Assembly (NCBI GenBank): GCA_038254585.1
Contig: JBBSGA010000044.1
Span: 1-25,357 of the forward strand
Source: JBBSGA01 sp038254585
GTDB lineage: Bacteria; Chloroflexota; Chloroflexia; Chloroflexales; Kallotenuaceae
Length of the DNA stretch: 25,357 bases
Direction: 5' to 3'
Part shown: positions 14,340-22,656 of the stretch, one piece after another
Numbering within the stretch: position 1 is the stretch's first letter
Layout of the letters: each line of letters begins with the position of its first letter
The notes under the pieces: generated by a model
The model's database searches: none
What the model was told of the DNA's origin: nothing
Seen by the model: only the letters and a program-made list of their open reading frames with translations
Made by a program: the position numbers and the translations under genes

Positions 14340-15880
14340 AAGTTCTGATACTCGGCATCGACGCTCTCGATTCGGCGTTGCTGCGGCAGTTCGCGCCCGA
14401 TCTGCCTAATCTGGCCGCACTCCATCGAGAGGGCACCAGTCTCAAGCTGCACTCAACTTTTCCTCCCGACTCCGATACCGCGTGGGCGACGATCGCGACT
14501 GGGCTGAACCCTGCACAACATGGCGTCGTCCGCTTCGTAGACCCGCTCGAGAAGTCCTATCAAATTCTCAACGTCGGCAGCGCGAACGAGGTTTTGCGAG
14601 GCAAGACCTTCTGGGAATTGGCAGGGAAGGCCGGTTACCGGGCGCACGCGATCTTTCCGCACCTGGGCTATCCGCTTTGGCCAACACCGGGCATGATGGC
14701 CGTCCGTGGATCGACAGTAGCCAGTGTTCAGGCAAGCCCACCTGAGATCCTCCGGTCCTACCCCGATCGGCAGTCGCTCCTCGGCATACGCGGCTTTCCG
14801 AACCGCACCGTCCGCGGAATGACGGCATATGCACAGAAGCTTGCCGCGCTCGCGGAGGCGGACGCCGAGTTCGCGCTGCGTCTCATGCGGGAACACCCCT
14901 GGGATCTTTTCTTCGTCTACTGGTCGACCCTCGACGCGACCGGCCATTTCTTCTGGAACTACTTCGACCGAGAGGATCCCCATTTCGAGAAAGGCAACGC
15001 ATTCCAGGCAGTCATCCCACGGACCTACCAGCTCTACGATCGGATCGTCGGACGCTTCGTCCAAGCAGTGGGCGACGACGTGACGGTGATCGTGATGAGC
15101 GACCACGGTCACGGCGGACGTCCCTTCAAGCTGGTCAGCGTCAACGACGTTCTGCGTCAGGGCGGCTTCTTGCATGCGTGCGAGCCGAAGCCATCTCTAA
15201 CGGCGTGGGAGCAGAGCAAGCGCCTCGCCGTCCGCACGGTCAGCCGCTATGGGCTCGCCCGGACGGCAGGACGGGTGATGCGCCACTTTCCCGGGCTGGT
15301 CCAGAGTTTTACACGGCCGTCATCCGTCGACTGGGAGCAGACAATGGCCTACGCCTCCGACATGTCCGGCATCAAGGCCTATCCGTATGGGGGCGTCATC
15401 ATCAACCGGTCCAATCTCGGCGGGCGCGACTATGAAACGGCCCGCAGCGAGATCATCGCGCTTCTACAACAGGCGTGTGTCTTACCGGACGGCACCCCGC
15501 TCCTCGACTTCATCGCGCGACGCGAAGACCTGTACAGCGGCCCGTTCGTTACCAGCTATCCCGACATCGTGCTCGAGTTCCGCTATGGTTACGGCGTCGG
15601 GTGGGCATTGAACGCACCGTTGATCACCGAGGCAGCATCGTACAACCTCGTGCCGGGCAGCCACCGCGGGGCGACTGGAACGTTTCTCATCCGCAGCTCG
15701 CGTGACGTAGCGGCCGATACGGTAGATCTCCGTGATGTCACCCCCACGCTGCTTGACCTGTTGAGCATCCCGCCCGAGCGCGTTTATGAAGGGAAGAGCA
15801 TCTTAGCGCCACAAGCTCACGAGGCTGTGCCGGACGCATCCTTGCGCCCAGCCTTGGCCCGCGCCATCGGCGCGGATTAG
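14336..15880 (+). CDS. alkaline-phosphatase-superfamily phosphodiesterase/phosphotransferase
   Basis: A 514-residue enzyme of the type I phosphodiesterase/nucleotide pyrophosphatase group. Metal-site and active-site blocks are LILGIDALD (4-12), PPDSDTAWATIATGLNP (43-59, where Ser46 or Thr48 sits at the nucleophile position), TLDATGHFFW (about 198-207, Asp and His ligands), VIVMSDHGHGG (about 251-261) and GSHRGATG (about 440-447). No signal peptide or TM helix is visible, so it probably acts in the cytosol. The family hydrolyses or transfers phospho-groups on nucleotides and lipids. Beside the TMK-like kinase it could add or remove a phosphate-linked group on the glycan (inference). It starts in an ATGA overlap, and 8 nt separate its stop from the next GTG. 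Confidence 0.9.
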   Translation: MKVLILGIDALDSALLRQFAPDLPNLAALHREGTSLKLHSTFPPDSDTAWATIATGLNPAQHGVVRFVDPLEKSYQILNVGSANEVLRGKTFWELAGKAGYRAHAIFPHLGYPLWPTPGMMAVRGSTVASVQASPPEILRSYPDRQSLLGIRGFPNRTVRGMTAYAQKLAALAEADAEFALRLMREHPWDLFFVYWSTLDATGHFFWNYFDREDPHFEKGNAFQAVIPRTYQLYDRIVGRFVQAVGDDVTVIVMSDHGHGGRPFKLVSVNDVLRQGGFLHACEPKPSLTAWEQSKRLAVRTVSRYGLARTAGRVMRHFPGLVQSFTRPSSVDWEQTMAYASDMSGIKAYPYGGVIINRSNLGGRDYETARSEIIALLQQACVLPDGTPLLDFIARREDLYSGPFVTSYPDIVLEFRYGYGVGWALNAPLITEAASYNLVPGSHRGATGTFLIRSSRDVAADTVDLRDVTPTLLDLLSIPPERVYEGKSILAPQAHEAVPDASLRPALARAIGAD

Positions 15881-15888
15881 GAGATCGG

Positions 15889-17097
15889 GTGGAGCACCGA
15901 GTGGACCTGAGTGCCGGAGCCTCCATCCTGCTGTTCGTCATGCCCTTCGCAGCGCAGGCGGGCGTCAAGCACACCGAAAAACTGATCGACTGCCTCGCGC
16001 CCGGCTGCCGCGAGCTCCGGATCGTCGGGGATCGCCGCATCACGCTCCCTCATCGCTCCTCGCACATCAGCCGGCAGGGAAGGATCCCCACCTTGCATCA
16101 CCTGCCGCCCCGGCGCACGCTCCGACACACCCTGCTCTGGCTGCTCCGGCTTGCCGTGATTCTGCTCCGCGCCAGCTGGGCAGTCGTCGAGACGAGGCGC
16201 GAGATCGACATCGTGATCTGCTTCCAGAGTCTCTACTACACGCCGGTCCTGCTCATGGCGCGTCTCCTCGGCAAGCAGACGATTGTATTCGAGGCCGGCG
16301 ATGATGTCGCGAACGCAGTGATCGGGTACCATGGCCGTCCGTGGGCAGCGACGCTTGTGCGTGGCTTCCGACTGCTGCGGTGCCTCAACCGGCGGCTCAC
16401 ACACATCTGCGCCGTCGAATCGCTCTACCTTGTCGCACCGATGGGCCTCGAGCCGTACCGCGCCAAGCTGCGCGTCGCGCATCTCTTCGTGGACCGCGAT
16501 TGCTACCGGATGATCGTCCCGCTGCCATTGCGGCGCCCGATCGTCGGCTTCGTCGGCCGTCTATCGACCGGCAAAGGCATCAGAGAGCTCCTGGAGGCGG
16601 CAGCTTCCATGCGCGGCCACGGCATCTCTTTCGTCGTCGTCGGGGACGGCCCCTTACGGGAAGAGATCCGAGAAGCTCTGCGCCGGCCCGAGCTCGCACA
16701 TGTCGAGCTGGTCGGGTGGGCAGCGCAGGACGAGCTGGTTGCGCACCTCAACCGCTTCCGGCTCCTGGTTCTGCCGAGCGCATCGGAGGGCCTGCCGAAT
16801 GTAGTGCTGGAAGCGATGGCGTGCGGCACGCCGGTTCTCGCAACCCCCGTCGGCGGCATACCGGATCTGATCACGCACGAAGTTACAGGTTTTATTCTCG
16901 ACGACTGCGAACCGCTCACGATTGAAAGAGGTATCCGCTTCGCGCTGGATCACTCGGATCTCGCGGAGATTGCCGAGCGCGGCCGTCAGCATGTGCTGGC
17001 GCGTTATTCTCGGGGGGCGGCCGGCGAGCGCTGGCGGCTACTGCTCCAGGCACTTTCCGCGAAGCCGCGGTATCAGCCCCGAGTGAGCCGTCGATGA
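15889..17097 (+). CDS. GT4 glycosyltransferase
   Basis: Third GT-B family 4 glycosyltransferase of the operon, 402 residues. The N-terminal domain contains a hydrophobic stretch LLWLLRLAVILLRASW (about 83-98) that may dock on the membrane, and the VICFQSLYYTPVLL segment. The donor domain shows IVGFVGRLSTGKGIRELLEA, VVVGDGPLREEI and PSASEGLPNVVLEAMACGTP with both EX7E glutamates, then VGGIPDLI. The GTG at 15889 is preceded by aggag at a 5-nt spacing. A second GTG at 15901 is possible. The stop overlaps the next ATG (ATGA). Acceptor and donor are unknown. Confidence 0.92.
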   Translation: MEHRVDLSAGASILLFVMPFAAQAGVKHTEKLIDCLAPGCRELRIVGDRRITLPHRSSHISRQGRIPTLHHLPPRRTLRHTLLWLLRLAVILLRASWAVVETRREIDIVICFQSLYYTPVLLMARLLGKQTIVFEAGDDVANAVIGYHGRPWAATLVRGFRLLRCLNRRLTHICAVESLYLVAPMGLEPYRAKLRVAHLFVDRDCYRMIVPLPLRRPIVGFVGRLSTGKGIRELLEAAASMRGHGISFVVVGDGPLREEIREALRRPELAHVELVGWAAQDELVAHLNRFRLLVLPSASEGLPNVVLEAMACGTPVLATPVGGIPDLITHEVTGFILDDCEPLTIERGIRFALDHSDLAEIAERGRQHVLARYSRGAAGERWRLLLQALSAKPRYQPRVSRR

Positions 17098-18953
17098 GCC
17101 GGGTGCTAACCCTTGGCTGGCTCCTATGCCTGGCGCTTGCTGCATGGAGCGCGGCGCTTACCCCGCCCGCCGCGGGATATGAGCTCTCCCTGGCAGATGC
17201 ATACCCGGCTCTGTTCTGGGCTCTGACGATCGGCGCTTCCGCGGCGAGCGCCATGCTGCTGCTCGAGCTGGCATCACGTGAAGAACCATCACGCTGGTCG
17301 GCCTCCGGTTTCACCGGCATCATGGCGACCAACGCCTTCGTGCTGAGCCTGCCGCTGTGGCGCGGCTACGCCATCAGCGATCGCGCCGACGCGCTCCACC
17401 ATATCGGCTACGCCCGGGACATTCTTACCACCGGCGCCATCGGAGACCTCGACTTTTACCCGGCCATGCACCTGCTCCAGGTAGCCCTAGGAGCGCTCGG
17501 CGGCATGACGGAGGGGCAGGCGCTGCTGAGCGTGAACATCACCTTCGCGTTGCTGTGGACGGCGGGCATCGTCCTTCTCGCCGAACGATTAGCCGGAGAC
17601 GTTCGCGCGGGATACGTGGCCGCAAGTCTGTCCGCGCCATTTACCCTGCTTACCTATCATGCCGCTGCGCTGCCGAGCACACTATCCGCTATGCTCATGC
17701 CGATCTTGCTCGCGCTCCATCTGCGTCGATCCGTGCAAGCTGGACCGGAGCGCACGGCGACGGTGCTGGCGGAGGTGTTTCTCGCCTTCGTAATTGTCTA
17801 TTTTCATCCGATCACGACGGTCTACACGCTCGTATTGCTCGGGGCACTAGAGATCGGATCGCGGGCATATATCCGGCTTCATCCTGACGCGGTAGGTCCA
17901 GACGCTACGCCGGCTCATTTTCTCCACGCACGCGGGCTCGTCACGATCCTCGCGATCACGCTGTTCACGTGGGCATTCTCGTTTTCGGTCATTACCGTCA
18001 GCTTCTCCAGGCTGGTCTTCTGGCTGCTCGGGGAGCGCGAGACAGCCTCGGCAATCGGCGAGGCGGTTAGGCAGCTGGAGGAGGCGCATCTGCCCTTCGG
18101 CGACCTCGCCCGCATTCTCTTCAACGCCTTTGGACTACCGCTGCTGGCCGTATCCGCTGCCTTCGTTTTCGTCGCACTCCTCTTGTGGCAGCGCCTCCGT
18201 GTCCGGCGACAGATCCCGCAGATGCACTTCGTCTACAGCTGCGGCTTCCTGGCGGCGATGGTCGTCGCGGGCAGTATGTTTCTCGTCAGCTCAGGCGAGC
18301 GCCATCCGATACGGCTCCTGCGCGTTCCGGTGATCTTGAGCATCTGTGGAATAGGCTGGTGGCTGTGGGAGGCCGTTTTCGCTCCCGGCACTCCTACCGT
18401 TTGGCCGCGTCTCGAGGGCATCGGTCGAAGCGTGGCCCGGGCTTTGAGCGGCGGCGCGCTCGTGCTGGCGATCGCAGCTGGCCAGCTCAATGTCTACCCG
18501 CATCCGCGCAACGGCCTCCCCAACCAGCAGGTAACACAATCTGAGATTTCCGGTATGGACTGGCTGATTCGGAATCGCACGGAGAATTTTGTGCAGGCGA
18601 CGATCTTGCCCCAGTATGTGCCTCGTTTTGAGGTCTTTTTCCGTGGCTACACTGGGATTCGCGCCAGCCGTGACAGGTGGTGGCAGGATGAGATCTGGCT
18701 CCCCGCGCATTTCCACAAGCCAGAGTGGCGCTGCCTCGGGGCGATGGCGCCCGGGAAACCCGCGTACATCGCGCTCTCGGATGCCGGGCGGATCTCGTGG
18801 CGCCGGTTTCCGGCCTCGGTGCGCGATCTGGCGCATGTCTATACCACCGCCGACTGGCAGGCGCTCGATCATGATCGCAGCGTAAGCAAACTGTACGATA
18901 GCGGGTCTTTCGAGGTGTGGATGACGAATGGTGATGCAGCGCCATGCGGGTGA
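17094..18953 (+). CDS. polytopic membrane protein, probable GT-C-type glycosyltransferase
   Basis: A 619-residue protein with about 10-12 hydrophobic helices in its first ~480 residues and a soluble C-terminal part of ~140 residues. The first large loop carries SDRADALHHIGYARDILTTG (95-114) and then DLDFYPAMHLL. This acidic and His-rich loop, with the later FYPAMH motif, resembles the periplasmic catalytic loop of GT-C enzymes that use polyprenyl-phosphate sugars. The C-terminal part (GMDWLIRNR, then Trp-rich VFFRGYTG and DRWWQDEIW) probably lies outside the membrane. I cannot name the exact family. An O-antigen polymerase-like role is an alternative. ATGA overlaps link it to the preceding gene, and 10 nt of overlap link it to the next. 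Confidence 0.8.
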   Translation: MSRVLTLGWLLCLALAAWSAALTPPAAGYELSLADAYPALFWALTIGASAASAMLLLELASREEPSRWSASGFTGIMATNAFVLSLPLWRGYAISDRADALHHIGYARDILTTGAIGDLDFYPAMHLLQVALGALGGMTEGQALLSVNITFALLWTAGIVLLAERLAGDVRAGYVAASLSAPFTLLTYHAAALPSTLSAMLMPILLALHLRRSVQAGPERTATVLAEVFLAFVIVYFHPITTVYTLVLLGALEIGSRAYIRLHPDAVGPDATPAHFLHARGLVTILAITLFTWAFSFSVITVSFSRLVFWLLGERETASAIGEAVRQLEEAHLPFGDLARILFNAFGLPLLAVSAAFVFVALLLWQRLRVRRQIPQMHFVYSCGFLAAMVVAGSMFLVSSGERHPIRLLRVPVILSICGIGWWLWEAVFAPGTPTVWPRLEGIGRSVARALSGGALVLAIAAGQLNVYPHPRNGLPNQQVTQSEISGMDWLIRNRTENFVQATILPQYVPRFEVFFRGYTGIRASRDRWWQDEIWLPAHFHKPEWRCLGAMAPGKPAYIALSDAGRISWRRFPASVRDLAHVYTTADWQALDHDRSVSKLYDSGSFEVWMTNGDAAPCG

Positions 18954-19873
18954 TCGACCGGCCCTCCGGCGACTTTTCCGAGCATGAGATCGCCATGCGT
19001 GAAGACGTCCGGATACCGCGACCGTCGTACCTCGCTCTACGCCCTGCCTGGGATCTCCTCTTCTGCTACATTTTGACCTCAGGTCTAATACTCCAGCTTA
19101 CTTGGCCCGGAATAGCGCTACCGAGCGCGCTCCGTTCCGTCTTGGCACCTCCTACCCTGCTGTTCTGCCCGGGCTATCTGCTCTCCGCCGCACTCTTTGC
19201 CCGGTACGGCGAGATGAGCGAGATCGAGCGGTTTGCGCTCTCGATCGTCTTCAGCATCGGACTGATCGTCTTCGCCGGCCTCGGGCTCTATTTCATGGCG
19301 CTTCCGATCAAGGGGGGCAGCCTCGGGTGGACACTCGTCGCCACATCGACGGCGCTCGCCGCTGCCGGCATGATGCGACGTTCTCGACTTCGCACGGGGG
19401 ATGCCTTCACACAGCGGCGACGTTGCATCGTCACAATCCCGCGCTCTACTTCGCCGTTCTGGCCAGCGATCCTCTTCATCGGGATGGGCGCCTTTTCCGC
19501 CGTCGGGTTCCGGCTTGTGCGAGCGCCTGTCGCCGAGCATTACACCGAGTTCTCGATCATGAGCGCTCAGACTGGCAAGGCGGACACTGCGCTGACCTCC
19601 GGCCTTGGAGCAGCCTCGAAAGTGGCGATCGCCGTCGTAAACCACGAACATGGCCGGCGCTCCTATGCCATTCACATCGGCGTCGACGGCGTCTCTATCG
19701 ACACTTTGCGACTCGGCATGCTGGAAGACGGCGCGACCTGGTCTCAGCTCGTGCGTCTTCCAGCGTTCGAGGATCAGCAGCTGCATCATATTAGCTTGGA
19801 GCTGTATCTTGCCGATCAGACCACGTCCTATCGCGAGCTCCACCTTTGGATGCGCGGAGCTGCGCATCCATGA
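18944..19873 (+). CDS. DUF1616 membrane protein
   Basis: A 309-residue protein of the DUF1616 family, found mainly in archaea and some bacteria near surface-glycan genes and with no assigned activity. Helices lie near 28-45, 55-88 (SALRSVLAPPTLLFCPGYLLSAALF contains the family's PGYLL block), 94-118 (ERFALSIVFSIGLIV), 126-146 and about 172-190. The C-terminal ~115 residues form a predicted extracytoplasmic beta-sandwich. This has the family marks HYTEFSIM, VAIAVVNHEHGRRSYAIHIG (NHE) and a closing LELYL-LHLWMRG strand pair. The ATG at 18944 overlaps the GT-C-like gene, and the stop overlaps the flippase start (ATGA). The tight coupling suggests it works with the polytopic protein upstream (inference). 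Confidence 0.85.
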   Translation: MRVIDRPSGDFSEHEIAMREDVRIPRPSYLALRPAWDLLFCYILTSGLILQLTWPGIALPSALRSVLAPPTLLFCPGYLLSAALFARYGEMSEIERFALSIVFSIGLIVFAGLGLYFMALPIKGGSLGWTLVATSTALAAAGMMRRSRLRTGDAFTQRRRCIVTIPRSTSPFWPAILFIGMGAFSAVGFRLVRAPVAEHYTEFSIMSAQTGKADTALTSGLGAASKVAIAVVNHEHGRRSYAIHIGVDGVSIDTLRLGMLEDGATWSQLVRLPAFEDQQLHHISLELYLADQTTSYRELHLWMRGAAHP

Positions 19874-21207
19874 CAGGCATCGTCGCCACATCCGAGAATT
19901 CACAGAGCCGCTCGATTCTGGGCAACAGCCTGTTTCTGATAGCGAACACGTTCAGCGGCTCGGCCTTCGGCTTCGTTGCCTGGCTCGTGGCGGCCCACGG
20001 CTTCACGGCATCGGCGATAGGAACAGGTGCCGCGTGCTTATCGGCGCTGACCTTCTTGGCGACGATCGCGGAGATGGGGCTGGGTACCGCGATCATTCGA
20101 TTCGCGCCCCGACTCGGCAGCTCGCAGCCCGCGTTCATCAACTCCGCACTCGTGGCTACCGCCGTCAGCACGGCCGCGACGGCAAGCCTCTTTGCATGGT
20201 CCAGCCGATTCTGGTCACACGACGTAGGTCTGATCGGTAGATCAGCGCTTTACTTTGGGATCTTCGTCGGCTCGGCGGTTGCGTTCGGCCTCGCACAACT
20301 GGTGGACCGGATCTTCATCGCATTTGAGACGTCGAGCCTGTTATTCGCCCGGAACCTCGTAGCGAGCTTGTTGCGGGTCGCGCTGATCATAGGACCGGCG
20401 CGCAGTCTGGGTGCTAGCGGTCTGGTGCTAGCGATCGGCGCACCCGCGTTCCTGACCTCCGGGCTCGCCCTCTGGTGCTTGGTGCCGCGGGCAGTGCCGT
20501 GCTACCGCTTCCGTCCCGTGTTTGCCCGATCGATCCTGCTCGACAAAGCACAGTTCACGCTCGGCAACCATATAGCCGTGCTTCTGTGGAATGCCCCGCA
20601 GTTGATCTACCCACTGCTTGTCGTCGCGCTGCTGGGACCCGGCGCGGGCGCGCAGTTCTACTTCAACTGGATGCTGGCCAACATGCTCTTCATCGTGCCG
20701 GCCTCCGTCTCCACGTCGACCTTCGCGCGGGCGGCGCATCAGCCCGAGGGCAGGGAAAGAGCGTTCAGGCAGAGCTTGCTTGGAACGGCGGCGATCCTCG
20801 TGCCGGCGACGGGAACGCTGCTCCTCACGGCGAATACAATCCTTCGCGGCTTCGGCCCGGCGTATGCGGATGCCGGCCACGGTCTTCTCTTCCCGCTCGC
20901 CCTTTCCGTCTTTCCATATACCCTGAACATGTTCGCACTGGCATATCTCCGCATTCAAGAGAAGACGGTCCATGTCCTGGCGTTTTCGGGGATCGGCGCG
21001 GTTCTCTGCCTCGCTCTGAGCCTCGCCGGAACGAGCCTGTATGGGCTCAGCGGGATCGGCCTAGGATGGCTGGCGGGACAGGTCCTTGCGGCGCTTGTCG
21101 TGCTCTCTACCAACCTCGCCAGTATGGCCATTATTGGGAAGCGTCAAGCTTCGGCCGGGTTTGAACATCGTGATCGCTGCTCGATCTCGCACATCCGCCG
21201 GGGGTAG
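19870..21207 (+). CDS. Wzx-like polysaccharide flippase (MOP superfamily)
   Basis: A 446-residue integral membrane protein with about 12-14 hydrophobic segments, the layout of O-antigen/polysaccharide flippases. The N-terminal half begins SILGNSLFLIANTFSGSAFG and contains AEMGLGTAIIRFAPRLG, the conserved G-x-G segment of this family. It most likely moves the lipid-linked oligosaccharide made by the operon's glycosyltransferases across the membrane. The ATG at 19870 lies in an ATGA overlap with the DUF1616 stop and is therefore chosen. An upstream in-frame ATG at 19846 would add eight residues and overlap more. The C-terminal tail is short, basic and cytosolic. Confidence 0.9.
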   Translation: MTGIVATSENSQSRSILGNSLFLIANTFSGSAFGFVAWLVAAHGFTASAIGTGAACLSALTFLATIAEMGLGTAIIRFAPRLGSSQPAFINSALVATAVSTAATASLFAWSSRFWSHDVGLIGRSALYFGIFVGSAVAFGLAQLVDRIFIAFETSSLLFARNLVASLLRVALIIGPARSLGASGLVLAIGAPAFLTSGLALWCLVPRAVPCYRFRPVFARSILLDKAQFTLGNHIAVLLWNAPQLIYPLLVVALLGPGAGAQFYFNWMLANMLFIVPASVSTSTFARAAHQPEGRERAFRQSLLGTAAILVPATGTLLLTANTILRGFGPAYADAGHGLLFPLALSVFPYTLNMFALAYLRIQEKTVHVLAFSGIGAVLCLALSLAGTSLYGLSGIGLGWLAGQVLAALVVLSTNLASMAIIGKRQASAGFEHRDRCSISHIRRG

Positions 21208-22162
21208 CCCAGCCCGGATTTTCTGGGGATTCCTCGTCGTCATCGCCGATGCCGAGGTTGTCACGTCGTTCGTCCACGCGCGGGCCGGACTCGCGCTCTA
21301 TACCGCCATTCTCGCGAGCCTGATTTTCTATGCAACCATCGTTACGACCTGCCGGGCGCACGAGCTTGCACTATCGCTCACGGCGGCGCCGCTCATCCGA
21401 ATCGTGTCGCTCTCGCTGCCGCTCGCCTACGTCCCCCACGTCGTCTGGTATCCGCTTGTAGCCGCCCCACTCATCGCGTGGGTAGCCGTGGTGGTGCGCC
21501 GGCTCGGACTATCGCGGCGCGAGGTGGGACTGCAGTGCGGCAATCTTAGTGCGCAGACCCTGCTAATCGGGCTCGGGCTTGCGCTGGGTCCCGTCGCATT
21601 CCGGCTGCTCCGGCCGGTCTCTCTCGATGCCCCGAGCAGCGCACGTGCTCTATGGCTCCCTGCACTCAGCCTCGTCCTATCTACCGGATTGACAGACGAG
21701 GCTATCTTGCGGGGCATACTCCAATCTACCGCCCGGCACGTCCTCGGGCCCTGGGCCGTCGTCTACGTCGCGCTGCTCGGCACTGCGCTCCAGATCGGTT
21801 TCGGTTCTCTCGCGGTGCTCTGCTTCGCGCTCGGAGCCGGTCTCCTCTTCGGCTGGATCGTGGAACGGAGCGGCTCGATCCTCGGCGCCGGTCTCGCGCA
21901 CGGCGCAACCAATGTGATCTGGCTGCTGGTCATGCCCTACGTGGCACGACATCATCCCGGAGATGCACCTGCCGTTGCCACGGCGATCGAGGTCACCGGT
22001 CTGCTTCTGGCCGGCGCGGGCCTCGCGCTGCTCTTCAGGCGTACGTCCGGCGGGCAACTACCCGTTTCCGAAAACGCCGCGCCGCGGCTGCCCTTGCCTG
22101 GTGCCGGCCCAGGCAAGGGCGTTGCCGGGCACGAAGGTCGAGGCCCAGGGAGCCCATGCTAG
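21170..22162 (+). CDS. CPBP-family intramembrane metalloprotease-like protein
   Basis: A polytopic protein of about 330 residues whose C-terminal half is a CPBP (Abi) domain. LSTGLTDEAILRGIL corresponds to the EExxxR motif, with Asp176-Glu177 in place of Glu-Glu. GSILGAGLAHGATNVIW carries the HxxxN motif (His244, Asn248). The middle His motif (FxxxH) is not evident: the aligned region reads GFGSLAVLCF. Activity is therefore doubtful, and a non-proteolytic role is possible. It may process or protect surface components made by the operon (inference). The start is unclear: GTG 21170 is used, TTG 21161 is close, and both overlap the flippase end. The last ~25 residues are Gly/Pro-rich and are partly encoded by the hairpin at 22090-22120. 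Confidence 0.82.
   Translation: MIAARSRTSAGGSPARIFWGFLVVIADAEVVTSFVHARAGLALYTAILASLIFYATIVTTCRAHELALSLTAAPLIRIVSLSLPLAYVPHVVWYPLVAAPLIAWVAVVVRRLGLSRREVGLQCGNLSAQTLLIGLGLALGPVAFRLLRPVSLDAPSSARALWLPALSLVLSTGLTDEAILRGILQSTARHVLGPWAVVYVALLGTALQIGFGSLAVLCFALGAGLLFGWIVERSGSILGAGLAHGATNVIWLLVMPYVARHHPGDAPAVATAIEVTGLLLAGAGLALLFRRTSGGQLPVSENAAPRLPLPGAGPGKGVAGHEGRGPGSPC
22090..22120. terminator. 12-bp hairpin at the convergent operon ends
   Basis: gcccttgcctgg (22090-22101) and its exact complement (22109-22120) surround a 7-nt loop. It lies inside the 3' end of the CPBP gene and ~50 bp from the end of the opposing gene (22170). A bidirectional terminator-like role is reasonable, but no T-tract follows. 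Confidence 0.5.
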
Positions 22163-22169
22163 CATCGTG

Positions 22170-22634
22170 CTACCCGGCGGACTGCACGTCCGTCGAAAGT
22201 GCGCGGCAGACGGCGCGCGGATCGCTGGAAGAGAAGAGCAGAAGCTGCCCGTTCGCAAGGCGGAGCCGAACGCACAGCCCACCATCGCCGACGACGTTAT
22301 ACAGCCTGCCTTCGCGGCGAAGCCGGAAGCCGATGCCGCCCCACTCCTGCCAGCGATACGTCGACGGCGCACATTCGACGATGCTTCGCCGCGGCACGCG
22401 CTCCTGAAACGGGCCAAACCCTACCGTCAAGCTCTCGGCGTCGATCCGGATCCGCAGCGTCGTGAAGATCTCCAGGAACACGCCCAGCACGGCCACGACA
22501 ATGGCCGTGCCGATCAGGATCCCGATGCCCCCGGGCCGGCGCGCCACACGTACGACCGGCAGCATCAGGACGACGATCGTTCCATAGAGCAGCCAGCGCG
22601 CGGCAGTAGGCCAGCGTACTTCTTGCTCGAACAT
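22170..22634 (-). CDS. PH-like domain membrane protein, function unknown
   Basis: A 154-residue protein with two N-terminal TM helices (about 13-28 and 33-53, the latter ILIGTAIVVAVLGVFLEIF). A small beta-rich domain resembling bacterial PH domains follows: LRIRIDAESLTVGFGPF, the WQEWGGIGFRL strand and the closing LRLANGQLLLFSSSDPRAVCRAL. The pattern of a Trp-Gly-Gly turn and a final helix is what I associate with bacterial PH-like proteins. No catalytic residues are visible. The ATG at 22634 is preceded by gggag and avoids the overlap that the longer frame would have with the lactonase gene. It is last in the minus-strand operon, 22 nt after the lactonase stop. Confidence 0.8.
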   Translation of the reverse strand: MFEQEVRWPTAARWLLYGTIVVLMLPVVRVARRPGGIGILIGTAIVVAVLGVFLEIFTTLRIRIDAESLTVGFGPFQERVPRRSIVECAPSTYRWQEWGGIGFRLRREGRLYNVVGDGGLCVRLRLANGQLLLFSSSDPRAVCRALSTDVQSAG

Positions 22635-22656
22635 CGGGTCTCCCGGCCCGGTGCGC

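Noticed and set aside
14453..15175. 240-residue minus-strand frame opposite the AlkP enzyme
   Set aside because: Shadow; the plus-strand frame carries all metal-site motifs.
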